From assembly GCA_030407005.1 (NCBI GenBank), contig JAUDYN010000010.1:1488001-1552000 (forward strand): 64,000 nucleotides of DNA, given 5' to 3'. This document shows positions 1 through 10,889 of this stretch, one piece after another (the stretch's first letter is position 1; every line of letters begins with the position of its first letter). The position numbers and the translations under genes were made by a program. This stretch comes from Desarmillaria ectypa (taxonomy: Eukaryota > Basidiomycota > Agaricomycetes > Agaricales > Physalacriaceae). A model generated the notes under the pieces. The model had not been told where the DNA came from, did not search any database, and saw only the letters and a program-made list of their open reading frames with translations.

Positions 1-1436
1 TGGCAGGGGTTCTTGACGTCCCTGCAGTGGTGTTTCCTGTAGGGGCTCCTTCGGCTTCCATTTCTTCTCCTGCCCCTGTGAAGAGAAGGCTTCCACCCTG
101 ATAGGAGTGGTATTCTTGGTGACGCACCTGATGATGCAGGGGCGAGTTGGGCAATGGTCGGGGAATTGTGACCGGGGTATCTGGGGGATGATCCGGATAT
201 ATTTCATACTGGGGCTGGTGGTATTCCAGCCTGCCATAATAACCTGTATTGTAGGTTAGGGTATCATACTGGAGCCTTTGCCCCCAATCACTCCTCTCTT
301 GCCACTTCCAGCCTCCATAAGTGCTGGAGAGTCCTCTCCAGTTCCTGCTGCTCATCTGGATCTCAGGGCCAAAGCCCTGGAAATAGATCCTCTGCAGAGG
401 GGCGGAATATGCTCCAGTCGCAGTTGGCACGAATCTGGGCAGCGATGATGTCAGCCCTACTGGAGCCCCATATTAGGACTCAAATGGGGTCCCTTCAATT
501 GAGGGCCAACCACTTGTCCATCTCGACTCTGGGCTCTTCCCAGAGGTCTCAGGTTTTGATGTCTCTTCATCAAACTTTCCATGCTGCAGTCCAGAAGGGA
601 CCGGAGAGTCTTCTATCGACCTCAGAGAGGTCGGGCCAGATAAAGTCCCCCTCATTTGGGTTGAAGGGGTCATTGGGGGCATGGGGAGGGGCCAGAATCG
701 GGGCATCATCTCTGACAATATCATCATCAGACTCATCATCAGAGATTTTGATGACAGGGAGGGAGGAGAGAGAGATTGACTCTCCTTCCTCAGGCCAGGC
801 TTCACAGCCCCAGGGGCCATAAGGGTAGTTTTAATCCATGGCAGGATCGTCTGGGTTTTGGGGTCCGTGGAAGGACCCATTGTCATTGTCACTGTCAGGT
901 GACGGGGATCGAGATTGTACCCTCCAATGTTGCTGGTGGAGGGTGGGGGTTGGGGGATGAGGGGGTGGGCCGGGGTAAGCAGGTGGGGGATCATCGAGCA
1001 CAAGCCAAATGTCCCGCGCATATTCCTGGGCTGCTGTGTAGGTGGCGGAGGGTCGTTCCATCCGGTACTGGAGTAGAACTGCTCGCACATTATGTGTGCA
1101 GGCAGAGGAGGGCCCGGGAGTCAGGGGCCTCGAATCTGTACTCCCTTCAGAGGAGGAGGCAATTGTGAAGTGGGCGTGGGGGCAGATGAGTGGTACTGCC
1201 TCTCGCTCTCCCAGTCTGGCAGGGGGTAACTCCCAGGGAACAACATGATCCGGATGTTGTGGAGGTCGGGGGGGTGGAGCTGGTTGTCAGGCTCACCTTT
1301 GCTGGAACAAAGCCCAGAGTTCTTCCTCGTAAAGTAAAATGGCGAGGACCATGAAAAAAGTTAATAGTATGGCGCCACCAATGGCAATGCCGAGAGGGAT
1401 GGTTCGGAGTTCTGAGGGGTTGTTCTCTTCTTCAGG
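1..1436 (-). mobile_element. Internal coding region of an LTR retroelement, interrupted, runs off the left edge
   Basis: Reading on the minus strand from ATG at 1436, the first exon gives a short acidic N-terminus and then a clear hydrophobic helix (IPLGIAIGGAILLTFFMVLA), ending near 1290 with a possible GT donor. Downstream the frames are open in pieces but broken by stops. They are Pro-rich and acidic, with a PPAY motif near 950 and an acidic SDDESDDD stretch near 730. The last 400 bases are Tyr/Pro/Gly-rich and open to the window edge. The region lies just inside an LTR-like sequence, so I read it as the gag-side part of a retroelement. No protease, reverse transcriptase or integrase is visible because the element leaves the window. 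Whether the membrane-helix exon belongs to the same protein as the rest is inference. Confidence 0.5.
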
Positions 1437-1599
1437 CATGAAGAAGTTCTTCTCTATGGCTAGCATTGGAGAAGCAAGAAAATCTCTTGTTTAATGTTAG
1501 GCATCGACTTGGGCACATGACTTGGGACTGTCAGCTGATCCCTCTGGGCTGTTACGCATTCGAACAGTCATCCAATATGAGAGATAGAAGCCTAGAGTC

Positions 1600-2140
1600 T
1601 TTGGTATAGTGCAGACAAGAGGTATATGGTTGTAATTTAAACAAGAGATAGAGTACAATTGTGTAGTTTACTCTACTTATATAGTATTTCTATGGTGTTA
1701 TATATAGATGAAATGCTAGAGTCCATGCACAAATGGTGTCAGAGTAGGGCAATCCGGGAGGATCATAGAACCAATAGAGAGCATCTGGGGTGACAGATGG
1801 TGAGAATGAGGGTTGTAGCCAGCAAATAGCTGGATACGAGTCAGATTCTTGAGCAGATTTAGATGGATGAGTCATAGGTATGACTCAGATAAGATAAGAT
1901 AATGGAAAAATCATAACAAATCCTGAGTGTTGCACAGGATAGACTCCAGGCTGATAAAGCCAGATGTAAAGGAATTGTTATTCTATGGCTCCTACAAAGC
2001 TCATATTTATACTACTTCACACTAGAATCTAGAATATACTATAACTTTCTATAACTCTCTTGCTTACTCATTGACTCTCAGCATGATGCCAGATTGCTCC
2101 TTCTAGAACTTTCCAGCAAAATCCCAACACTATCCCAACA
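1600..2140 (-). repeat. 5' LTR of the minus-strand retroelement (inner edge not resolved)
   Basis: On the minus strand the sequence begins TGTTGGGATAGTGTTGGG at 2140, the TG start typical of LTRs. It contains a TATA-like box (AGTATAAATATGAG, about 2010) and stops the homology to the sirtuin relic exactly at its outer edge. The inner boundary and primer-binding site were not identified. The matching LTR would lie left of the window. Confidence 0.5.
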
Positions 2141-2939
2141 CAGAGGTTCCCACTATGACACAGAGATCAGCCTCATCAGCCAGCTGTATTATCTCATAAA
2201 TCTAATGTAGTCATTCACCAAACCATACAACTCCAGGATGATAGAGTTGACCACATTTTTGGCATCAAGGGAGGTCTGACCATCACACCACAGGCTCAGA
2301 ACACCAGCTTCGATGACAAGCTCAGTGTCTTTGAGAGCCAGACAGATCAGAGAGTTGTAGTTTGTTTCATGAAAATTGCAGTCATGAGTGGTACAGATGA
2401 CATCAAAGAGCTGTCCATGCATCTCTAGAGATACAAAACATCTGTCTCTTGCAAACCCTTTATGGTCTCCTCGAGAGCATGAGTGCACAAGCCATCCACA
2501 TTCTGAGTAATATGGGAAAACTTGGAATTGGGAGATACTCTGGTGAATGCACGGAATGGCCAGTCAGGCGATAACATAGTGAATGGCATTAAGGACTCTA
2601 GTGGTGACAAAACAATGCAGCAAGTGAACACAACACAAGGTGTGCCGTACAAGTACAAGTACTCACTGTTCTCACCTGTAATGAAAGAACTGCCAGACTC
2701 GAGCCTGATTTTCAGCAAAAGCTGAAGGGGTGGCTAGAAATATGACGTCGTATTTACGCCAGATGCCCCCGCTACCTCTAAAAGTAGGGATTCCTGCAAG
2801 TATGTATCAGCATAATTCACAAAGGACAAGTTAAAACCCAAGGCAAACCAGAAGCTGCGGATAGACCAGCACCAGATAATATTATAATTTTCTCAGATGA
2901 AGACAGGACCTGTCGAAATTATTCAACATTGGATGACAT
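2141..2939 (-). pseudogene. Sirtuin (Sir2/SIRT5-type NAD-dependent deacylase) pseudogene cut by an LTR
   Basis: The minus strand carries recognisable sirtuin blocks in order: SGAGLSAASG (about 2860), [15 protein letters not shown] (about 2780), LATPSAF and [15 protein letters not shown] (about 2500), the EMHGQLFDVICT zinc-side block, a CQKC pair, PGVVWFGE, and VGTS at 2145. Normal GT-AG intron borders survive between the first two blocks. Damage is plain: a TAA at 2921-2919 seven codons after the ATG, a frame change around the TQNVDGL block, and stops before CQKC and after WFGE. The C-terminal part is missing because the LTR begins right after VGTS. Sirtuins remove acyl groups from lysines using NAD. 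This copy cannot make an enzyme. Confidence 0.8.
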
Positions 2940-2959
2940 GATGTTTTAAACTGGTTTCG

Positions 2960-3870
2960 TCATTCATCGACTTATTGACCGACGATCAAGTCAAAGCGCT
3001 TAATGATGCAGCAGTGAGCCGCAACGACGCGGTAGGAATTAGAGACAACCCGCCACGGCATGTAGAATCGCCCCAGACGCTATCGTGAAGCAATGCGATC
3101 CTCACGGAGCGCACTAGATGACATACATCGCCTCGCGGTCAGCGTCCGTCCGCATTCCAAAGGTGCGGCGTGTCCCTCCCGTGCGCAAGGAAGAATTATT
3201 GCCAAACGGCGACGTGTTGGAGACGGCATGGCCCCAGATGAGCTGGTGGAATCGCTTGTGGACCGTGTGGAGGCTGCGGAAGTAGGTCTGGGAACTGCAC
3301 CAGATCCCCGTTACCAAACCTAACGTCCCAGGCCCGTTCGATTTCACCGGCAAGGCTCTAGCTTGCAGCGGGTATTATTTCACCGAAAACGGTGCGAGAC
3401 ATTTCAAATCATACAGTGCCATGGCGGACTGGCTCGATCACCGCTATTACTCCCTCCTCATAGATCTACATATGAACTATGGGAGTTACAACCGCATTTG
3501 TATCCCACATTCGACGTTTTCCACCCCTCGTCCTATGCCATGTGGATCTCAATATGTGCGATATTATCGTGGACAGGGAGGCGACGTGTGGTTAGTCGAC
3601 TGGGGGCATGACAGGCGCGTTCCCTCCGCGGTTTGAGTACGCGAACATGGTTTTGTTTGGCCATAAAAGAACGTCGTTCGCCATGGTTGTTTTTTGCACC
3701 TTTTTATTGCTAGTAATTTTCAGCGGTACGAGGCGGAGTATCTTCGCCATCTGGAATCTGCCTTTGATAGACCGTGGCTTGATCATCCGGAAGGATAGTT
3801 TGAGAAGTTGGGGTTGGATATCACGTATCGACGAGTCCATTGAGTTCCTCCTACACGTGGGTGCTCGACG
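2960..3870 (+). pseudogene. Aminoglycoside-phosphotransferase-like (APH family) pseudogene, copy 1
   Basis: Pieces in different frames resemble a fungal APH/choline-kinase-like phosphotransferase: SRNDAVGIR near 3020, WWNRLWTVW near 3250, YSLLIDLHMNYG near 3450, a catalytic-loop-like CHVDLNMCDIIVD near 3540 (family HxDxxxxN, with the Asn lost), VWLVDWG near 3590, and FPPRFEYANM near 3620. The WLVDWG block corresponds to the family's metal-binding DWG/DWE segment. The frame changes repeatedly and stops intervene, so this is not translatable as one protein. A second broken copy lies on the opposite strand near 10.2-10.9 kb and preserves some parts better. Confidence 0.65.
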
Positions 3871-3967
3871 ATAGCGACTATAGCACAGTCAACACTAATA
3901 TCAGCCAAACACACCATAGAATGGACTCAGCTTTCAGACGTACCACGATCGTTTGCTCTGCCCATCA

Positions 3968-4414
3968 TTACTGATAACCGTATTTTACTTTCTCTCTTCC
4001 TATTGCCATGAGCTGATCATTCGCAAGATACGTTCCGGAAGCAGATACACCTACTTGAGCATATGCATGATTGTCGAAGAAAACGGACAATGGTTGTTGG
4101 AAATTAGGAATACGGGCATAGAGGAAGCTCAAGAAGCGGTCGTCGTGGTCAAAAGGTTCAATTGTCAAGGTACCAATGCCACGTAATCTAGTAAGCGAGC
4201 CAAATATAGTACGGGCACGGAATCCATGGAGATCCGCCACGACAGTCTGGAAAGCCTCAGCACGAGCAAGCTCAGAGTGCGATGCATTGATGCTCACGGG
4301 ACCAGAGATAGCGTCTTCCTTCTTCGGGTCTGCCGTTCTGCAGCCCTTGTTGACAGAGATCATTTTCGCTGTGGAACACCTACGACTCCCTTTGATGTTG
4401 TTAGAGAGGTCCAT
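3968..4414 (-). CDS. Uncharacterised open frame, 148 codons
   Basis: This minus-strand frame has no motif I recognise. It is relatively long for this stop-rich flank and has mixed composition without low complexity (for example EPFDHDDRFLSFLYARIPNF). No clear intron borders or neighbouring exons were found. It could be an exon of a degraded gene or a chance open frame. No function is assigned. Confidence 0.2.
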   Translation of the reverse strand: MDLSNNIKGSRRCSTAKMISVNKGCRTADPKKEDAISGPVSINASHSELARAEAFQTVVADLHGFRARTIFGSLTRLRGIGTLTIEPFDHDDRFLSFLYARIPNFQQPLSVFFDNHAYAQVGVSASGTYLANDQLMAIGREKVKYGYQ

Positions 4415-4549
4415 ACGGCCAGCACTTGCACGCTGCTCGCTCTGGATAACTCGCTTCCAAGTGCAACTTCATATTGATCGGGTGACCAGGTCTCTCGCGA
4501 GACGTTTTTCAATCGGGGTTCTGTAATGGCCTTGAATGCTCCCAGTCAT

Positions 4550-4810
4550 ATCACAGCCTTTTGCAAAGCCAGCGGTGAATACTTGTACATTCTGAGTACG
4601 TCCTTGGTCCGTTCACCTGCGCTGTCATACCAGATAACCATACTTTTTAGTGCCTCCAAATGCTGCGCAAACTTCAATACATTTCTCTGTATCATATATG
4701 GAACATTCATCTACTACCTTTGGCCCCGGAAGTTTCATGTAGGACTGTTTAATGATGAGGGAAGTTTATGCAATGCTGGACAACGAGCGATCCCGTCGCG
4801 CATTGGTGGG
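4550..4810 (+). repeat. Diverged direct repeat, left copy (pairs with 6420-6670)
   Basis: This stretch shares a run of aligned blocks with 6420-6670: TTTGCAAAGCCAG, ATACTTGTACA, TGAGTACGTCCTT, ATACCAGATAACCATAC, then CTTTGG...CCC and a GCGAGCGATC region. The two copies flank the DUF6533 gene in the same orientation. No intact protein is encoded. Confidence 0.6.
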
Positions 4811-5404
4811 TTCGACTATGCTACGCAGTTGACGTGGGTTCGCGAGGCATGTGGTCCCATGAACAGATCGGGTGCTTGGGACCCTTGTTGGTTCTATTCC
4901 TTGATCCAGCCCTGTTCTCATATGTAAATCCTCCGGGTTGATGACCTATCAATGTCTTACGAATCATATCCAGACTACGGTGGCCCCGCCCATCGCTTTT
5001 CACTGCCTATTATCTTTTGGAGCACTAGCAGTGAGCCTAGTCAATACCGACGGGACGTGGCGACTACTTTGGGGTGAGCCAAAATTCTGGTGTGACATTT
5101 TGACTGTAACAAAAAGACCTTGGCACTATTAATGCGGCAAACTTTAATTGCGGAAATACAGTTGTTTTCGAACTCCATTCTATTTTCTTGGCATAAAAAA
5201 GGTTATCATCCAGTACTCCAGGGATGCTACATTTTAGAATGTTCAGACCGTCATCTCGTAACCACCTTGGCGCCAGATGTGCTAAAAGGACCACCATGAT
5301 CTTCACTGTCTCTCCTCCATGCTCTCTTTCTCTCATTTGCACACGCGAAGTAGAATTCAGCACCAGCCGCCACGGTGACCAACAGGTTAAGGTGTTTCAG
5401 CAGT

Positions 5405-6369
5405 ATGCCACTGACGGTAAGTCGTGCTTCGTCCTATTTCCCTCATCCGCTGTATTCAGTCTTTTGCTTTCACTTCCCTTCTTGTAGGCAACTTTGAATT
5501 ATATCTCGTCCTACTCTTTCACTGCGAGCGCAACTGTGCTCCTCTATGACATTATTCTCTTTCTCCCCACTGAGATCGATTATGTATGGCTTCCCCGACC
5601 CGTACATCGGCATCTACTATTGTTCTCATTGAATCGCTACTTGCCTTTGGTCGATACGATGATGTCCATCTTCTGGCTCCTGCATGAGCCCACTCTGGCC
5701 CAGTGTCGCCAGTATGCCTTCATCGCGGGTCCGCTCACAGCCCTTGGGATTTTCACGTCACAGGTGATCCTCATGATCCGCACATATGCAATATGGGATA
5801 GACACAGAATGGTATTCTGGTGTTTTATTGGGACTGGGATCTTCTGTTTTATACCGGTGATAGTCAGCCTTGTTCTACAACTCAAGACGATTCAATGTAG
5901 GTTGCTTGCCATCCGTGCTTTCGAAACTAGTGGAGAGCTCAGGCCTTTTTAATTCGTAGTCATTGAACTGTCGTCCAACCATTCTGGCTGCTCGACCATT
6001 TCTTCAAACATGACCAGGACATTCTATATCTCTGTGCTCGTTTCAGAGACGATCATTGCTTCGCTTACGCTCTTCAAGGGTGTACAGCACCTCCGCCGTT
6101 CTTCCTATCCTTTTCTCATAGAGTTTTATGTCTCTGGGATGTTCTTTTATGCGTGCCTCCTCCTCATAACTCTCGCAAATATCCTTATCCCTGTGTGGGA
6201 CCATGACATTCCAGCCAGCTTTCTCGGTTCTTTTCAGCGCATCTTACATTCCATCCTGAGCAGTCGCATCATGCTACTCATTCTGAAGCAGAGACGGATA
6301 CGCCGACGTTGTCCCACGGGGGAGCTGTATACGGATGACATTGAACTGTCTCATACTACCCAGCACTGA
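5405..6369 (+). CDS. DUF6533-type multi-pass membrane protein (three exons)
   Basis: Joining 5405-5416, 5488-5896 and 5960-6369 gives an uninterrupted 276-residue frame with GTAAGT/TAG and GTAGGT/TAG intron borders. The N-terminus carries the DUF6533 signature of basidiomycete proteins: NYISSYSFTASATVLLYDII, then an acidic spot, VWLP, and FSLNRYLPLVD. About six hydrophobic segments follow, including QVILMIRTYAIWDRHRMVFW and a helix pair in the last exon. The first exon is tiny (MPLT), and the start could lie further upstream with another splice. The molecular role of the family is unknown; the layout resembles a small integral membrane protein. It is the only apparently intact gene in the first 15 kb. 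Confidence 0.7.
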
Positions 6370-6419
6370 ACTAAGTACACCCAAACATGCTGAAATCACC
6401 AAAAGATACCAATGCTGTA

Positions 6420-6670
6420 GAAATCGCAACCCTTTGCAAAGCCAGTAGTGTATACTTGTACACTTTGAGTACGTCCTTATACCAGATAACCATACCTTTT
6501 TAATGCCTTCCAAATGCTCGACGTCATTACATCTTCTTGTGTCATATACAGAACGTTCGTCCACCCCCTTTGGGCCCAACAGCTTTACGTAGAACTATTA
6601 AGGGCAAGGAATCTTGTGCACTGTCGGCGCAGTGCGGCGAGCGATCTCTTTTCTCACTGGCGGATTCTGC
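6420..6670 (+). repeat. Diverged direct repeat, right copy (pairs with 4550-4810)
   Basis: Same blocks as the left copy (TTTGCAAAGCCAG, TACTTGTACA, TTGAGTACGTCCTTATACCAGATAACCATACC). It lies 50 bases after the stop of the DUF6533 gene, which suggests the gene sits between duplicated flanks. Confidence 0.6.
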
Positions 6671-6889
6671 CGCACTACGGAGCCGAAAGTTGCCTCAAAT
6701 TCGCCCCCGTTACTGTTACGTTACACCAGAGGACATCCTCACTAGAGGACCCGAAGACCTCAGCTTTGATCATGAAACACATTTGTTTCCGAACCATTCT
6801 AATTCTCCTCTGCTTGATCACTGCCCGGTACTTATAAAATGCTAACGTTCAGCTTACAGCATGGCTTAGACCGTCGTCTGTAAACTATG

Positions 6890-7290
6890 AGCAGAAAACT
6901 TGCTTGGCTCTCAGGCTATGACTCTCAGGTATATCTTCTACGCTTTGCCCGCTGAATTCGTATTGACGTACGTCGCTTTCACTCGCAGCTTGAATTGGAC
7001 ATCTGTTATCGAGAAGCATAATCAGCAAGAATCCTTCATTGACGACTTCACGGAGAAGATGTTCGTTCGTTGGCAATGGCAGGGAGACCTCAGCATCACT
7101 ACTTGTGCCCGTCTCTTTCACATCTTCCATTTCCTTTATCTACACTGCCAAAATGCGCGTTCCAAGACGGCTTCATCATCAAATCTCCCGCCGCACCACC
7201 GCGTAGCTCGGACCGGTCTGGACTTCCTTACCGCGACTGACTAACTCACTCGGACGTCGTCGACCATCCTTACAGCGTCAGTGCCATAGG
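6890..7290 (+). repeat. Repeated unrecognised gene fragment, copy 1 of 3
   Basis: The segment holds CTCTCAGGTAT, an intron-like stretch ending TTCACTCGCAG, then CTTGAATTGG, AATCAGCAAGA and a GACTTCAC...GAGAAGATG block, ending near a GACGTCGTCGAC block. The same order occurs at 9150-9560 and more weakly at 11665-11800. The GT...AG spacing is conserved, so the copies derive from an intron-containing gene. No family was recognised. Confidence 0.5.
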
Positions 7291-7319
7291 AGCAGGACGC
7301 ACTGAAGCCGGCTTGCGTA

Positions 7320-8680
7320 TATCAAAGAGTATCATTGCTGAGTGCTCCAATAGTGCTAAGGAAACGGGGGAGGAAGACTCTGGATGGATGGCCGGACCGA
7401 ACCCGGGTGAGATCGAACTGCTCAGGTGTGCGCACACAAAGCCCCTCGCAAATGCTGTCGAAAAGCTCAACGCCGCTATCGCATTTCAATGACTCCAAGG
7501 AGGAGCGTTCACAGGCACTTTCCTTTGATGCTTCGGCGAAATATACTTTCCAAGACGATCTCATCTTCAATTAATATTTTGTTTGTCGTTCTCCTCGCCA
7601 CACCCTCCTCCTCCTCTCATCAATCTTCTCCACAGTACCTCTGTATATCTTTCGCCTCTCAACATCGTGCCCGGGAGAGACCGCTCATCTTAACGCAAAG
7701 TCAGAGATTGCGGTGATGAGCAAGTTGTTTGAAGCCTGCTGGCTGTTTCGAGGGTATGTCCATGCTATTCTCCTTCACTTTCCTTGCTGACATCTTCAAA
7801 AGTTTGTTACCGACTTGTCCCTGTCCCTGTCCCTTGCGTCGGCACTATGTATGGCTTTTTGTCCTTAATCTCATATGACCGTTCTAGCCCTGACCATCAA
7901 CGCCGCTTGCAATTCAAGGAGTTCTCACCCAAACCCCGAGCCCAAGTCGTTACTATCACTTTTCGTTCATGACATCTGGATCTAATATTGGCCGTCCCAC
8001 TCGTAACCCATGCTCTCGTCTCGAACACACAGCTTGGACTGGTTGGGAGAATGTGCATTCCCATTTCTCTCGGGTAGATCACATAGCGGCGCTTCTCTGG
8101 AAGTCGGTGCCAGCAGGAACGCTGATGAACCAGCGGCGACGGTTCGGCGCATTCGTATTTTTCTTGCTCTTTGGTGCGCCACTGCGTAGATCTCAGCTCC
8201 GTCATCAGACGTTTTCGCTGCATGAACCGGGGACTCTGGGGCAAATTCATTCTACTCGAAATCCGGTCTTTTTAATGATTTAGAGCTTTAGACAGTCCTT
8301 CCACGGTCGATCGTATGAGCGCTTATCAAGTAGAAGAAGCAGAGGGAAAGAAACAAACTCTGAAGACGGGAAGAATGTGAAGCGTTACCTGTCCTTTATT
8401 TCTTCCATTTCTTATTTTGATAGCGTGACGCACTGTTGCCGACTGTATGAACATCGCTAAAATTTGATATATCAAACCTAGAATCATCGGATAATTCCAC
8501 CATCAAACTCGTCCCAGCAGAAACGCACATCATTCGGGAAACAAAATCATATCTTGGATCTCAGGGCGTCGTCCTATCATCTTTTCCATCGCGGGATCAT
8601 TCAGGAACAACTGACTTCGTCAAGAACAAACAAACGAGGATTAGACACGACCGCCATTCGAGCACTCGCGCGCGTGTTTC
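7320..8680. other. Stretch without a supportable gene
   Basis: Short open frames on both strands only. None shows a recognisable motif or consistent splice structure. Confidence 0.4.
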
Positions 8681-8689
8681 TTTCCTGCA

Positions 8690-8880
8690 TGGCTCATCTC
8701 CCCACCACCACGTCCATATCCTCCGCCTCGTTTTCTACGGCGTTATCTTCCTTTGCACCATCGGAGCGCCTGCTAACGATGCCCGAAAATAGCACGAAAG
8801 CCGGCCCACAGGATTGGGTGCGAAGCTTCTCTATGGCACTGGCTTCCTGACTATATCCTGGTCGCCCGATCTTGTATTAG
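8690..8880 (+). pseudogene. C-terminal fragment of the 454-residue membrane/coiled-coil family
   Basis: The translated piece SFSTALSSFAPSERLLTMPEN matches the C-terminal part of the full gene at 18824-20240 (SFSTASSTFAPSERLPTIPEN). The following bases also align (GGATTGGGTGCGAAGCTTCTCTATGGCAC at 8813 against the GLGAKLFYGT coding block), but out of frame. Upstream exons are absent, so this is a truncated relic. Confidence 0.65.
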
Positions 8881-9149
8881 TAGCAATAATTTCTTCCATT
8901 TATTTCACAGCTGCCATTCCTGCGGAATGCGCCGTTGCATCAACGATTGACAGATTTCCAATATAAAGTTATGTCTGAAGGATTACTCCCTCTGCATTTT
9001 ATGACGGCCTTTCAACTGGAGGATAGGAAAAAGTGTCAGCTTTGGGTGAGGAAGTAACAGCAGAGAGAGGCACAGGATAGGAAAGGAACAGCCGTGAGAG
9101 GAGAGAGGGACGTGTATGTGACTATGGGATGAGAACGTTCACTTCGACT

Positions 9150-9560
9150 TTTTCTTAAAATTTCACGCGTTGTGTGGAGCTCTATAACTCTCAGGTATGT
9201 CTTCCACACTTTTCCCGCTGAATTCTTATCGACATCGCTTTCATTCGCAGCTTGAATTGGTCGTCCGTCATCAAGAATAATCAGCAAGAGTCCTTCACCG
9301 ACGTGAGCAACGACTTCACAGAGAAGATGTTTCATTCATTGACCATGGCGGAAGAGCCCTCACCTGCATCCAAGTCAGCTACCGTCTCTTCCTTTTCCTC
9401 CACTTCCTTGGTCTACACCGTCAAAATGCACTTTCCAAGACGGCTTCGTCATCAAATACCACCACACCACCGTGCCGGTCCAGTCTTCCCAAACATCAGG
9501 CTTACCTAGTATCTTCACGACGTCGTCGACGATTCCTACAACATAGAGAACGTCAGCAGT
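9150..9560 (+). repeat. Repeated unrecognised gene fragment, copy 2 of 3
   Basis: It shares with 6890-7290 the order TCTCAGGTAT, intron-like spacer ending TCATTCGCAG, CTTGAATTGG, AATCAGCAAGAGTCCTTC, GACTTCACAGAGAAGATG, AAAATGC, TTCCAAGACGGCTTC and a GACGTCGTCGACGAT block. It is the most complete of the three copies. No protein family was recognised. Confidence 0.5.
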
Positions 9561-9949
9561 TACAGGGTGGAAGCTAGACAAATTACGTCCCTTCGTCCGC
9601 CTCGTGGGTCGTCCAAATCCTTGTGTTTATCTTTCTTTATGTAATATTTCTCTCCTCCAGATTACCTCTGAGCTCAGCCCCCTCTTATTTCAGCTGGTCG
9701 AAGAGTGCATTGAAGGATTGATATCATTGGTGTGGCTGCTACTTATGTGTTCGATTGCAGAGGCTCGTCACAGTCGATTATTGAGAATCTGAAGGAGCCT
9801 GGAATGTTGATGCACGGGCACGGAAGTGGCGAGAAGCATCCGTAGACGCTTGTTTGGGGGACCTTTAGTGCTACGAAGTGACGAGGGATACGATATCATT
9901 GATTTACAGAGAAGCATTGCGTTCTGTTCAATTAGAGCCAATGCATATA

Positions 9950-10215
9950 TCAGGATCAAAATCACATAACGCACGTAGTCTAAAGCGAGGATTTTCAAGA
10001 CCAGATACGTGGAAATAAGTGTAAATGAAGAGGATAATACAGGTATAGAAGAGACGTGCACACATGCATACGTGCCGTATGAACGGTAAGCGTGTAGAAT
10101 AAATAACGAGATGGCAAACAATCAGTAGTGCACCTAGTAGAGTCCGGTCGAGAGAAGCAGTACCATAGGAGCCTCGTAGCCAATCCTGTAGGACACGCTG
10201 GAGCGGCTTGGGTAT
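9950..10215 (-). pseudogene. 3' end fragment of the 454-residue membrane/coiled-coil family
   Basis: The minus strand aligns with the end of the gene at 18824-20240 and its 3' flank: CTCCAGCGTGTCCTACAGGATTGG, the LFYGTVSL-coding block (frame-shifted here), then a downstream stretch shared with 18690-18820 (AAGACCAGATACGTGGA, GTATGAACGGTAAG, AATAACGAGATGGCAA). It is fused directly to the broken APH-like copy on its upstream side. Confidence 0.6.
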
Positions 10216-10880
10216 ATCCCCGTCCGCGATAATATTGCGCATATTGAGATCCATATGGCATGGGACAAGAGGATGGGAAACGTCGAACGTAGGATACAAA
10301 TGCGGTTTGTAACTCCCATAGTTCATATGCAGATCTACGAGGAGGGAGTAGCAGCGGTGGTCGAACCAGTCCGCCATGGCACTTGTACGATTGGAAAGGA
10401 CCCGCCCCTGTTTCGGTGAAATAATATCCGCCACAAGCCAAAGCCTTATCAGTGGAATCGAATGGGCCTATGACGTTGGGTCTGGGAACGGGAATCTGGT
10501 GCAGTTCCCGAATGGATTTCTGCAGGCTCCATACAGTCCACAAGCGATTCCACCAGCTCATTTCAACACATTGCTGTCGATAAAGTCCATCACGAGCCAT
10601 ATCGAGTAACGGCCTGGTTTGTGCAGGGGAAGAATGCGCCGCACCTTTGTAATGCGGATGGACATAGACCGTGAGGCAACGTATGTCATCAAGTACGCTT
10701 CGTGAGGATTGCATCGCTTCGCGACAGCGTCTGGGGCAATTCTCCACGCAGTGGTGGGTATCCAGCTGATGTCTGGGTTGTATCTGATCCCCACCGCATC
10801 GTTGCGGCTCACCGTTGCATCAATGAGTGCCTTGACTTGGTCATGGTCAATACATCGATGGATGAGGAGAGCGTGTCTGG
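10216..10880 (-). pseudogene. Aminoglycoside-phosphotransferase-like (APH family) pseudogene, copy 2
   Basis: Minus-strand blocks in order are VKALIDATVSRNDAVGIRYN, WWNRLWTVWSLQKSIRELHQ, FDSTDKALACGGYYFTETG, AMADWFDHRCYSLLVDLHMN, and the catalytic-loop-like CHMDLNMRNIIADGD. The catalytic Asp and the following Asn are kept here, unlike copy 1. The frame breaks several times, and the sequence ends at about 10218 where copy 1 would continue into VWLVDWG. There it joins the tail of another gene family. The result is a chimeric, non-functional locus. Confidence 0.65.
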
Positions 10881-10889
10881 GCAGCGGCT

